Below are positions 44,962-52,627 of a DNA stretch of 64,000 bases, in pieces. The position numbers were made by a program, and so were the translations under genes. Position 1 is the stretch's first letter, and the number at the start of each line of letters is the position of its first letter. This stretch comes from Odoribacter sp. AF15-53. Lineage in GTDB: Bacteria; Bacteroidota; Bacteroidia; Bacteroidales; Marinifilaceae. Location of the stretch: contig NZ_QUHC01000001.1 in assembly GCF_003479425.1 (NCBI RefSeq), forward strand, positions 806,001 to 870,000. The letters run 5' to 3'. Below the pieces are notes generated by a model, which was given only the letters and a program-made list of their open reading frames with translations, was not told the origin of the DNA and searched no databases.

Positions 44962-45426
44962 ATGGATACACTGGTAAGTTTCGGGTATTGGGGATTATTT
45001 ATCGGTTCATTTCTGGCCTCGACAATTATTCCGATGAGCGCAGACGTGTTGTTGGTGGGAGTGTTGGCGTTAGGGGGGAATGTCTGGGGTTGTCTGGCGA
45101 TTGCCACCGTGGGGAACTGGTTGGGAGGCCTTACCTCGTACTGGATCGGCTGGTTAGGACGTTGGGATTGGATCGAGCGTTGGTTTAAGGTGAAGCGGGA
45201 AAAACTGGAGCAACAGAAAGGACACGTGGATCGCTATGGCGTGTGGCTGGCTCTTTTCACGTGGTTGCCTGTCGTGGGAGATTTGTTTGCCATAGCCCTC
45301 GGATTCTATCGTGTCCGTCCTAAGATGTCCGCTTTCTACATGCTTGTCGGCCGTTTCGCCCGCTTTCTGGTGTGGGTGTTGCTGTATATCAAATACGCCG
45401 ATCGTTTCATAGAGTGGATCAGTTGA
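44962..45426 (+). CDS. YqaA family membrane protein (DedA/SNARE-associated type)
   Basis: A 154-residue membrane protein with a segment GLFIGSFLASTIIPMSADVL typical of YqaA, followed by GNWLGGLTSYWIGWLG, an amphipathic charged part (~75-95) and LFTWLPVVGDLFAIALGFYRV. These match the DedA/SNARE-associated superfamily, thought to move lipids or act as proton-linked transporters. It abuts the preceding gene with no gap. It converges with the TPM-domain gene 11 bases away. Confidence 0.85.
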   Translation: MDTLVSFGYWGLFIGSFLASTIIPMSADVLLVGVLALGGNVWGCLAIATVGNWLGGLTSYWIGWLGRWDWIERWFKVKREKLEQQKGHVDRYGVWLALFTWLPVVGDLFAIALGFYRVRPKMSAFYMLVGRFARFLVWVLLYIKYADRFIEWIS

Positions 45427-45437
45427 TCCGGTGGTTG

Positions 45438-46220
45438 TTACCAGCTTCCGCTAGACCCGCCACCACCGAATGATCCACCGCCAAATCCGCCGAACGACCC
45501 ACCACCGCTGCTGAATCCCCCGAAACCGCCGCTACTGCTACCGCCGCCCATGGGGAAGATAAAGAAACCGCCACCGCCTGATCTGTGACCGGGGGTATAA
45601 CCGCCATTACCACCTCTACGACGGAATATCAGGGATACGAGAATAAGGAGGATGATGAAGCCGATAACGATGTCAAAAGCACCCCCGTTGTCTTTATTTT
45701 TGTATTCGTCCGCCGTGTATTCTCCCTTCGACAGGTCGATCAGCACGGATGTAGCTTTGTCAATGCCCTTGTAGTACGCGTTCTGTTGGAAAGCGGGGAT
45801 GATTTCGTTACGGATGATGCGAGAGGCGATCACGTCGGGCACGACGCCTTCCAGCCCGTATCCGACGGAAATGGCAACCTCACCTTTTTCCCGTCCCGTT
45901 TTTGGTTTTATCAGGATGACAATTCCGTTATCTTTACCTTTTTGTCCGATTCCCCATTTCTCTCCCAAACGGGCCGCGTAGTCGTTGATGTCATACCCGT
46001 TTAACGTGGGTACGGTAACTACCGCTATCTGGGTCGAAGAGTTGTTGTTGAATTCCGTGAGTTTCTTCTCCAAGGCGGCTTGTTCCTGCTTGCTGAACAG
46101 CCCGGTGAAGTCGTTCACGATACGTTTGGGTGTCATCGGTTCCGGGATATCCTGAGCCCTTGCGGAGGTTACGGTAATTCCGGTGATAACGGCGAGTAAT
46201 ATGAATAGTTTCTTGATCAT
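45438..46220 (-). CDS. TPM domain protein with Gly-rich tail (YgcG type)
   Basis: A 260-residue protein. A signal peptide ends about ARAQ (residue 23); the TPM domain spans ~30-170 (VNDFTGLFSKQEQAALE, DNGIVILIKP, GYGLEGVVPD); a membrane helix lies at ~184-202 (IVIGFIILLILVSLIF), followed by a Gly/Ser-rich tail with FGGFSSGGGSFGGFGG. This is the typical YgcG plan. It groups with a second TPM gene and lemA upstream on the same strand. The set is common in bacteria and is linked to envelope stress or protein quality control, without a firm mechanism. Confidence 0.88.
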   Translation of the reverse strand: MIKKLFILLAVITGITVTSARAQDIPEPMTPKRIVNDFTGLFSKQEQAALEKKLTEFNNNSSTQIAVVTVPTLNGYDINDYAARLGEKWGIGQKGKDNGIVILIKPKTGREKGEVAISVGYGLEGVVPDVIASRIIRNEIIPAFQQNAYYKGIDKATSVLIDLSKGEYTADEYKNKDNGGAFDIVIGFIILLILVSLIFRRRGGNGGYTPGHRSGGGGFFIFPMGGGSSSGGFGGFSSGGGSFGGFGGGSFGGGGSSGSW

Positions 46221-46233
46221 GTTGTTAAGTTAT

Positions 46234-46283
46234 TTCGCCTTCGGCGAGTTACAGGTTACAAGTTGGCAGGTTACAGGTTAAAG
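46234..46283 (-). repeat. Family B repeat before the YgcG-type gene
   Basis: On the minus strand: AACCTGTAACCTGCC, AACTTGTAACCTGTAAC and the hairpin TCGCC-GAA-GGCGA, ending 13 bases before the start codon at 46220. It shows that the family keeps its orientation to the gene on the minus strand too. Confidence 0.75.
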
Positions 46284-46334
46284 GTCATGATGGGTTACTA
46301 TAAACTTGTAACCTGCAACTTCCGGTAAACGTGT

Positions 46335-46769
46335 TTACCGGAATGATATCTCATCCGGGAGTTCGTTCTCGTCATCGGCTTGATAGGGGAAATATTGCTT
46401 TAGCTGTTCCCCGGCCGTGATGACCGCTTCACAAATGCCTTCCGTGATGTTGCCGGCTCTGAATTTCTCGACCATGTTTTTCATGATTGAATCCCAGAAA
46501 TCGGCGGGTACTTTGGCATTAATTCCGGCATCACCGAGAATGGCGGATTTATGGTCGAGCAAGGCCACGTAGACCAACACCCCGTTTCTCAATGCTGTCT
46601 TGTGCATTTTCAACTCGGCGAATACGTCTGCCGCCCGGTCTAGCACGTTTATTTTACTATGGTTCTCGATATGTATCCGGATTTCCCCGGACGTGTCTTT
46701 CTCTGCCTGCCGTATTGCGGCCACCATGGCATCTTTTTGTTCTTGGGTAAAGGCTTTCTCGGGAGACAT
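46335..46769 (-). CDS. TPM domain protein (short type)
   Basis: A 144-residue soluble TPM domain without signal peptide or anchor: FTQEQKDAMVAAIRQAEKDT at the start, GEIRIHIENH, then LVYVALLDHKSAILGD and GINAKVP. It is the second TPM gene of the LemA-TPM-TPM set. The usual order (lemA, YgcG-type TPM, short TPM) is changed here to lemA, short TPM, YgcG-type. The protein acts in the cytoplasm or at the inner face of the membrane by prediction. Confidence 0.82.
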   Translation of the reverse strand: MSPEKAFTQEQKDAMVAAIRQAEKDTSGEIRIHIENHSKINVLDRAADVFAELKMHKTALRNGVLVYVALLDHKSAILGDAGINAKVPADFWDSIMKNMVEKFRAGNITEGICEAVITAGEQLKQYFPYQADDENELPDEISFR

Positions 46770-46875
46770 GCTAGTTTTGGATTTATGATTTTAATTTTAA
46801 AGTTTAGATTCCAGCCGCACAAAAGATCGCTATTGGCAGGTTACAGGTTATTAAACTTTTAGCTTTTAACTTTCT

Positions 46876-46990
46876 AACTACCCCTTCCAGCTCTCCCTTA
46901 TACGGGGGGGCGTGTGTACCACGGTACCAGGTTGAAGCATTTTCTTGTATTCGTCTCCCCTCCCGTGTAAGGAGGGGGTGGGTGGTAGTT
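46876..46990. repeat. Family A repeat, copy 8
   Basis: Starts AACTACCCCTTCCAG, ends GGGGGTGGGTGGTAGTT. Contains GTACCACGGTACC in the middle like copies 4 and 7. It lies in the 245-base gap between lemA and the short TPM gene, so it is within this likely operon. Confidence 0.75.
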
Positions 46991-47014
46991 TTTACACTTT
47001 CAATTTTCAATTGC

Positions 47015-47605
47015 TTAGAATTTCACTTCCGGTGCTTTCTCGGCTCCAGCGGTAGCTTCGAAGTAAGGTTTCGGGGTGAAACCGAACATCCCGGCGATGA
47101 AGTTCTTTGGGAATGAACGGATGTAAGCGTTGTAGCTCTTCACTTCCTCGTTGAATTTGCGTCTTTCCACGGCGATACGGTTTTCCGTGCCTTCCAGTTG
47201 AGCCTGTAAATCCCGGAAGTTTTCGTTGGCTTTCAAGTCGGGATATTGCTCGGAAATAGCCATTAAACGGGAGAGGGCAGAGGAAAGTTCTCCTTGCATG
47301 CTATTGAACTTTTGGATCGTCTTCTCGTCCAGTTGATCGAAGTTTACTCGCATCTGCGTGGCTTTCGCGCGTGCTTCGACGACTTGGGTCAGCGTGTTCT
47401 GCTCGTGTTCTGCGTAACCTTTCACCGTGTTCACGAGGTTTGGGATCAGGTCCAGACGACGTTGGTATTGGTTTTCGACGTTAGACCATTGTGAAGAAAC
47501 GCTTTCGCTTCGGGTCACCATTTGATTGTAGCTTCCTTTGAACCACATGAAGATTCCGATCACGATGACGATAATTATTCCAATTACAATATAACTCTTT
47601 TTCAT
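47015..47605 (-). CDS. lemA: LemA family protein
   Basis: A 196-residue LemA protein: one N-terminal membrane helix (IVIGIIIVIVIGIFMWF, ~6-22), then a coiled helical domain with QWSNVENQYQRRLDLIPNLV and YAEHEQNTLTQVVEARAKA. LemA proteins are inner-membrane anchored and occur next to TPM proteins, as here. The role is unclear; envelope stress and metalloprotease-associated functions have been proposed for family members. A good -33/-7 promoter lies just upstream. Confidence 0.92.
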   Translation of the reverse strand: MKKSYIVIGIIIVIVIGIFMWFKGSYNQMVTRSESVSSQWSNVENQYQRRLDLIPNLVNTVKGYAEHEQNTLTQVVEARAKATQMRVNFDQLDEKTIQKFNSMQGELSSALSRLMAISEQYPDLKANENFRDLQAQLEGTENRIAVERRKFNEEVKSYNAYIRSFPKNFIAGMFGFTPKPYFEATAGAEKAPEVKF

Positions 47606-47638
47606 GTTTTGCTTTTATTTAATGATACATGTGTCACG

Positions 47639-47669
47639 CAAATATACAATAAAATCTTCCGACTACCAA
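47639..47669 (-). promoter_or_regulatory. Promoter of the lemA-TPM set
   Basis: On the minus strand TTG (47669-47667), 20 bases, then TATATTTG (47646-47639). This is the best match in the window to the Bacteroidota consensus. The start codon is 34 bases further on. Confidence 0.7.
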
Positions 47670-47730
47670 GCGGATTCTCTCCGGAGTCTCGCTCGTATGT
47701 TGATTATACGTCAAAGTAAGATCGAGGACA

Positions 47731-47790
47731 AGTTACCGATGCGCATCGGCAACTTATCGGTAACTTATCGTTAACTTATCGGCAACTTAC
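47731..47790. repeat. Palindrome followed by tandem 11-12-base repeats
   Basis: AAGTTaCCGATGCGCATCGGcAACTT is a nearly perfect palindrome (47731-47756), followed by three units AACTTATCGGT, AACTTATCGTT, AACTTATCGGC. The half-site CGAT/AACTT recurs in all. It lies between the lemA promoter and the 3' end of the lipoprotein gene and could be a binding site array for lemA control. Confidence 0.55.
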
Positions 47791-47875
47791 ACTAGGGACA
47801 CTACTGTATGTATACAGAAATACAGGAAGATGACTAACGCTACTGTAATTTTTTGGGTACACTTCACTTTGCAAC

Positions 47876-48580
47876 TCACTCGTTGAGAGTGGGATCATCT
47901 CCAAATAATTCCGAATGTTCCTTGATGTATTTTTCCTGTGTTAACCATTTTTTATAGTTTTCAATAAAATACTCACATAGATGTGCTGCTGAAATGGGTT
48001 CTCCAGTAATTCTAAAATACAAAGGAGTACCATCTTTCTCGTAAGTTACAAATTCTCGTGTCGAACCATGTAGAAATATTTTGCATGTCTTTGTCCCGGC
48101 GTTTGAAAGAGAATCACTTAACCAAGATATAGTTTTACCATATCGTGGAGTTAATCGATTTATAAGCCATAACTTTGTATTCTTTTCTTGCTCTACAATA
48201 ACCCGTAATTCGGGTTTCCCGTCTCGAAATGCGATAATGTTCAATTTGTCCAAGGGGAACATACATGCCTGCAAATTTTCTTCGGAAGGGTTATCGTAAA
48301 ATTTTTTATTGTCGAATTGATAATAAGAAAAAGTTGCCAATTCGTACTTGTCTATTTCACTGACAAATTTTTCGGTAAGGTTAGTATGCCCCTGACCAAA
48401 TGATCTGGTTTCATTTCCTGTGATATAAAAAGCTTTTAAGTTATTTACTATTATTTTGTATTTTTCGTCTTCAAGATTTGTAGAAATATCTTGAAGAGAA
48501 TATTGATTTACTGCTACTTGTTTTGGTTCTGAACAAGAAAATGTAATCAATGCTAAATATATTAATGTATACTTCTTCAT
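47876..48580 (-). CDS. Unknown lipoprotein in AT-rich patch
   Basis: A 234-residue protein that I do not recognise. The signal peptide ends in LITFSC, a lipobox, followed by SEPKQVAV. No known motif stands out; the composition is polar with many Lys and Asn codons ending in A or T. Its base composition is clearly more AT-rich than the rest of the window, as is that of the next gene on the same strand, 23 bases upstream; the two are likely cotranscribed and of foreign origin. It may be an inhibitor, substrate or partner of the adjacent secreted protease, but that is inference. Confidence 0.7.
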   Translation of the reverse strand: MKKYTLIYLALITFSCSEPKQVAVNQYSLQDISTNLEDEKYKIIVNNLKAFYITGNETRSFGQGHTNLTEKFVSEIDKYELATFSYYQFDNKKFYDNPSEENLQACMFPLDKLNIIAFRDGKPELRVIVEQEKNTKLWLINRLTPRYGKTISWLSDSLSNAGTKTCKIFLHGSTREFVTYEKDGTPLYFRITGEPISAAHLCEYFIENYKKWLTQEKYIKEHSELFGDDPTLNE

Positions 48581-48603
48581 CGTGTGTATGTATTTAAAAG
48601 TTA

Positions 48604-49200
48604 TTATACCATGATATAGACTCTACTCCAAAGATTACCACTACCGGATGATTGACTTTCAACAAAATCATAATCTCCGGTCCAAGGGTCGATATATTCC
48701 ACTTTATAAGTTGTCATATCCCAAACACTATTATATGTTATTGTCACATGATACACCCATATAGCATGATACTCTGCTCCTGCTGATCTCAAGTCCAACA
48801 ATCCAGCAGTAGGTAGAGTTCGGTGCGTGGGTGAATTCTTGTAAAAAGTAAATGGAATAATCTCCCATTTAAAGTATGAACTAGATGTTTTGTGATTCCA
48901 ATATTCAATGCATTCGTCAAATTCTACACCTCCACAACCTATACCTACTTGACAACAATCCCAATTTGGTGGAGAAATAATCCCAGCTTGCTCATCACTC
49001 CATTTAATATATTGTCCAGCATATAGACATTGTTCTCCACCAAGAGCCATTTGTAAAGTCGCAAACAAGCACCATGTGGGGTTTTCTTGTCTAGCAACAT
49101 TCACGTCGAAGCTTTGAACGCCTATCTCGGTAATCTGATTATAACTACAAAATATGATTATTAAAAAAAATAAAACTGTCATTCGCATGTATTTTTTCAT
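48604..49200 (-). CDS. Secreted papain-like cysteine protease (C70/AvrRpt2-like)
   Basis: A 198-residue protein with a short N-terminal hydrophobic signal (~6-20). The catalytic pattern is Cys44 in NPTWCLFATLQMA, His145 in AEYHAIWVYHV and Asp171 in EYIDPWTGDY, in the order and spacing of papain-like C70/C39-like families; Gln38 may form the oxyanion hole. Many additional Cys (58, 82, 83, 89, 97) could form disulfides. There is no ATP-binding or transporter domain. The gene lies in an AT-rich patch next to an unknown lipoprotein. Family members include bacterial effectors; here a role in attack on peptides, bacterial rivals or host proteins is open. Confidence 0.72.
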   Translation of the reverse strand: MKKYMRMTVLFFLIIIFCSYNQITEIGVQSFDVNVARQENPTWCLFATLQMALGGEQCLYAGQYIKWSDEQAGIISPPNWDCCQVGIGCGGVEFDECIEYWNHKTSSSYFKWEIIPFTFYKNSPTHRTLPTAGLLDLRSAGAEYHAIWVYHVTITYNSVWDMTTYKVEYIDPWTGDYDFVESQSSGSGNLWSRVYIMV

Positions 49201-49404
49201 AACTAATTCTATAAAATTTATTAATTATATTATTAATCTCTTTTAGCATTCATAATTTTAGTTATCATAAATTGTTGTTTTATTGGTAAGTATGATTCTT
49301 TGTAAAATAGAATTGAGTATTATTATTTTTATGAGATTTATATTTCCAATAAATTACAATTTAATTATTTATGTATGTATATGAATCACAAGATACGAAT
49401 AATA

Positions 49405-49440
49405 TTTAATAAAAAAAATAGTTTAGTATTTTTTATTAAA
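49405..49440 (-). terminator. AT-rich hairpin, possible terminator of the MFS gene
   Basis: TTTAATAAAAAATAC and GTATTTTTTATTAAA-type arms (with one strand T-rich) form an AT hairpin about 60 bases after the MFS stop codon on the minus strand. The 299-base gap 49201-49499 is otherwise AT-rich with no gene seen. Confidence 0.3.
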
Positions 49441-49499
49441 TATATCACTAATGGCAATGGAATTTCATGATTCCATAATTTATTGCGAGCAAAAAACGA

Positions 49500-50927
49500 T
49501 TACCGGGTAATTTCGATCTTTATCACACGGTCGTAAATATAAAGTAACAGGGTGGTGCCCAGGCCTATGGCCAGAATGACCATCCAGATGTCGGATGGGG
49601 AGTATTGTTGCCAGAGGAGGTCGGTGAGTTCCTTGTGGCTTAATTGAAGTTGTTGTGCCACGTTGTCGAAGTAGGCGTTATTGGATAATCCTTCGGGAAC
49701 AACCAGTCCTTTGTCGGTGGCAAATTGTCGGGTGATGATCACCTTGTCGGACATATTCTGGTAAACAACCCCGGCGATAATTCCGGCGAAGACGTTACCG
49801 ATGAAGACGGGGATAAAGGAATATCCCATGTAGAGGGCTTTTTTGTCATGCGGGGCGATACGGCCGATGTATTCCGTGATCTTCGGGGAACCAGCCATTT
49901 CCCCCAGTGAGAAGATGAGTATGGCTACCAGAGTGAACAGCACGTTTTGCGAGAAAAGGGTGAGCGCCATCCCGATTGAACACACGAGGAAACCCGACAT
50001 CATGGATTTCAGGGGTTTCATGCGCATCACGATGCTCGAAACAATGATCTGGAAGATAATGATGTAAAGGGCATCGAAATTTGCCACGAATTCGGCATCT
50101 ATGACTCCCGGTGCGGGACTGTAATTCGTGCTGATGAAAGGTATGTAGCGTTCGAAGAAGTGGTAAAGCACGCTCGTGTCGATCCATTGCGAGATAAAGA
50201 CGGGCAGGGTGAAGAACAATTGGTTGTACATGGTCCAGAACCCCGCTACGATAAGGAGGAAGATCACGAATTTCAAGTCTTTCACGATACTGAACATGTT
50301 GCGGAATATCTCTTTGAATGTCCGGGCGAGAGAGGTCTGTTGCACGGTTTCCCGGTTCGGTTCCTTGTAGAAAAGGAGTAAAATAAAGTTCAGCGCTATA
50401 ATTCCCGCCGAAACGTAGAATACAAGATTTGACGATCCCTTGAACAATAAGGTGACCATGGGACCGAAGAAAGCCCCGATGTTTACCATCATGTAGTAAA
50501 TTCCGAAGCCGATGGAAGCCGTTTCGTTCGTTGTCGTTTTGGCAACCGTGGCGGATATGATCGGTTTGAACAGGGCCGCTCCAAGTGCCAGGTAGAGATA
50601 CATGAGGAAGACACCCGTGAACGTGGAAAACATGGGCAACAGGATAAAGGCAGACGTGTAGATCGTGAACGCTAGAGCCAGCACTTTTTTATACCCGTAA
50701 CGGTCGGCGATCGCTCCGGTTAGCACGGGTAGGAAGTAAAGAATCCCCGTGCCCACGCCCATAAGTATACCTTTCTGGCTTTGCGTGAATTCTAGCCCGC
50801 CGACATCGGATGATCCCGTGAGGTAATTGGCAAAAAGCATGAAGAAACCATACCATGCCCAACGTTCGAATAACTCAAGAGTATTAGCCACCCAGAAGGT
50901 GCGGGGAAATTTACTGAACACGCCCAT
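49500..50927 (-). CDS. MFS transporter of the POT (peptide:proton symporter) type
   Basis: A 475-residue membrane protein with about 12-14 helices. The N-terminal ANTLELFERWAWYGFFML matches the POT signature (FExxxYYG-like), and YMMVNIGAFFGPM corresponds to the second POT motif region. It probably imports oligopeptides with protons, though members of the group can carry other solutes. The start codon is at 50927, just before helix 1. A TATATTTG box lies 27 bases upstream. It is preceded on the same strand by a terminator that closes the small unit before it. Confidence 0.82.
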   Translation of the reverse strand: MGVFSKFPRTFWVANTLELFERWAWYGFFMLFANYLTGSSDVGGLEFTQSQKGILMGVGTGILYFLPVLTGAIADRYGYKKVLALAFTIYTSAFILLPMFSTFTGVFLMYLYLALGAALFKPIISATVAKTTTNETASIGFGIYYMMVNIGAFFGPMVTLLFKGSSNLVFYVSAGIIALNFILLLFYKEPNRETVQQTSLARTFKEIFRNMFSIVKDLKFVIFLLIVAGFWTMYNQLFFTLPVFISQWIDTSVLYHFFERYIPFISTNYSPAPGVIDAEFVANFDALYIIIFQIIVSSIVMRMKPLKSMMSGFLVCSIGMALTLFSQNVLFTLVAILIFSLGEMAGSPKITEYIGRIAPHDKKALYMGYSFIPVFIGNVFAGIIAGVVYQNMSDKVIITRQFATDKGLVVPEGLSNNAYFDNVAQQLQLSHKELTDLLWQQYSPSDIWMVILAIGLGTTLLLYIYDRVIKIEITR

Positions 50928-50953
50928 TTACTTGTTTTTTAGTGATTGATTCG

Positions 50954-50961
50954 CAAATATA
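50954..50961 (-). promoter_or_regulatory. Candidate -7 box of the MFS gene
   Basis: TATATTTG followed by CG on the minus strand, the same word as in the lemA promoter, 26 bases before the start codon. Confidence 0.5.
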
Positions 50962-51002
50962 ACGAATTCAGGCCATGAAAGGAAAGAAATGTGGATATTT
51001 CT

Positions 51003-51046
51003 AAAAAAAAGAAACCTGACGAGGGGGGGACGTTCTCGTCAGGTTT
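51003..51046 (-). terminator. Strong terminator on the minus strand
   Basis: AAACCTGACGAG and CTCGTCAGGTTT form a perfect 12-pair stem around a G/C-rich loop, followed on the minus strand by C and eight T. The stem is downstream of a small reading frame (51065-51241), not directly after ackA, which has its own terminator at 51336. Confidence 0.85.
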
Positions 51047-51064
51047 GCAAGGATTTAACACTAT

Positions 51065-51241
51065 TTAGATGATTGTTAGTGTTGGGTATGATTGATAATC
51101 ATGTTTTTTCTTTACTTGGGGAGTTGTACTAACTTCCAGATCGTAGCTTGTTTCCTTGGGATAAACCGGAAGTTTATCGATCAGTTTCGTGCATTGTTCG
51201 TCAAGATAAACACTCACGTTACTTTTTCCCGGAGCGGTCAT
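51065..51241 (-). CDS. Possible small gene or gene remnant between two terminators
   Basis: A 58-residue frame beginning MTAPGKSNVSVYLDEQC and ending SYPTLTII, not recognised. A terminator follows it by 19 bases, which argues for transcription, but no promoter is obvious upstream. The reading frame continues about 10 residues further up with the right style (TAPPNIALS) to a stop codon, and a neighbouring frame has an ATG (51282) before a run of C. So it may be the remains of a longer protein with a frameshift. The 465-base gap 50928-51392 holds this, two terminators and a promoter box. Confidence 0.3.
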   Translation of the reverse strand: MTAPGKSNVSVYLDEQCTKLIDKLPVYPKETSYDLEVSTTPQVKKKHDYQSYPTLTII

Positions 51242-51335
51242 GCTCAAGGCGATATTTGGGGGTGCGGTTCAGTTGAAACATTCGATTTTGAATAAAATGT
51301 CACGAATTAATCTATATTTTCGACCTTTGGGAAGT

Positions 51336-51370
51336 AAAAAATAATGCATCCCGGGAAGGGATGCATTATT
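51336..51370 (-). terminator. Terminator of pta-ackA
   Basis: AATAATGCATCCC and GGGATGCATTATT pair over 13 bases with a five-base loop; on the minus strand the stem is followed by TTTTTTAC. It lies 22 bases after the ackA stop codon. Confidence 0.85.
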
Positions 51371-51392
51371 CTATGTTGGAAATACTGATTTC

Positions 51393-52592
51393 TTATTTCA
51401 CGAGATTCATCGTGTCGGTAGCGATCACCAGTTCTTCGTCAGTCGTGATGCTCATTACCATTACTTTAGAGTCAGCAGTGGATAACACTTTGTCCTGTCC
51501 GCGTACGCCTTTGTTAGCGGCAAGGTCGAAATGTATGCCCATGTATTCCATGTTGGTACATACTTGTTCACGAACCTCGCAGTCGTTCTCCCCGATACCA
51601 CCCGTGAAGACGATCAAGTCGGCCCCGTTCAACACGGCAGCGTAACTACCCACGTATTTCTTCACGTCGTAAGCGAGGATATCAAGGGCCAAACGAGCCT
51701 TGTCATTTCCGGCTTCGGCAGCGGCTTGCAGGTCACGACAGTCGGAAGAAACCTCGGATACTCCTTGTAATCCTGATTTCTTGTTTACCAAGTCGTTAGC
51801 CTGTGCCGTGGTTAATCCTTCTTTCTCGCAGATATATAATAATGCACCCAGGTCAAGGTCGCCCGTGCGGGTTCCCATGATCACCCCGGCGTTGGGAGTG
51901 AAGCCCATGGAAGTATCCACGGATTTACCTTTATTAATAGCGGTTATGGACGAGCCGTTTCCGAGGTGGCAAGTGATAATCTTTTTCTCCTCGATGTTCC
52001 AGCCTAGTATTTTACATGCTTTTTCGGCCACAAACTTGTGGGATGTCCCGTGGAAACCGTAGCGACGGATACGATAATCCTCGTAGTATTTGTATGGGAT
52101 ACCATAGATGTACGCTTCTTTCGGTAAGGTCTGGTGGAACGAAGTATCGAATACTGCTACTTGCGGGATTCCCGGCAACAGTTTTTCCATGGTCTCGATT
52201 CCCGTCAGGTTTGCCGGGTTGTGTAGCGGTGCTAGCTCGCAGCAAGCGGCGATCTTTTTCTTGGCATCCTCGTCAACACGTGCGCTTTTGGCGAAGAATT
52301 CACCCCCGTGAGCCACGCGGTGACCAACGGCGTTGATGTCGGTCAAAGTCTTGATCACGCCATGTTTCGGGTCTACCAATGCTTTCAGGATCAGGTCAAT
52401 TCCGGCGGTATGATCGGCGATAGGTTCTTCTACCACGTATTTATCTTTTCCTTCCGGTTTGTGCGTGAAACTTCCAACGGGTAAACCGATCTTTTCCACT
52501 AATCCTTTAGCGAGTAACGTTGGTTCTCCGGCCATGTCAAGTAGTTGGTATTTAATGGAGGAGCTACCGCAGTTTAATACTAGTACGTTCAT
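51393..52592 (-). CDS. ackA: Acetate kinase
   Basis: A 399-residue enzyme that turns acetyl phosphate and ADP into acetate and ATP. Landmarks: VLNCGSSSIKYQL at the start, HRVAHGGEFF, FDTSFHQTLP, RRYGFHGTSHKFV, CHLGNGSSITAI, MGFTPNAGVIMGTRTGDLD and FTGGIGEND. All are typical and length is normal. It follows pta on the same strand by 35 bases, forming the usual acetate-producing operon of fermenting Bacteroidales. Confidence 0.97.
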   Translation of the reverse strand: MNVLVLNCGSSSIKYQLLDMAGEPTLLAKGLVEKIGLPVGSFTHKPEGKDKYVVEEPIADHTAGIDLILKALVDPKHGVIKTLTDINAVGHRVAHGGEFFAKSARVDEDAKKKIAACCELAPLHNPANLTGIETMEKLLPGIPQVAVFDTSFHQTLPKEAYIYGIPYKYYEDYRIRRYGFHGTSHKFVAEKACKILGWNIEEKKIITCHLGNGSSITAINKGKSVDTSMGFTPNAGVIMGTRTGDLDLGALLYICEKEGLTTAQANDLVNKKSGLQGVSEVSSDCRDLQAAAEAGNDKARLALDILAYDVKKYVGSYAAVLNGADLIVFTGGIGENDCEVREQVCTNMEYMGIHFDLAANKGVRGQDKVLSTADSKVMVMSITTDEELVIATDTMNLVK

Positions 52593-52627
52593 TATAATTT
52601 ATGATTTATGATATTAGATTTTATGAT

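Noticed and set aside
1970..46990. Dispersed G/C-rich repeats as a CRISPR array
   Set aside because: The copies are many kilobases apart, palindromic over their whole length and of variable size. There is no spacer structure and no cas gene.
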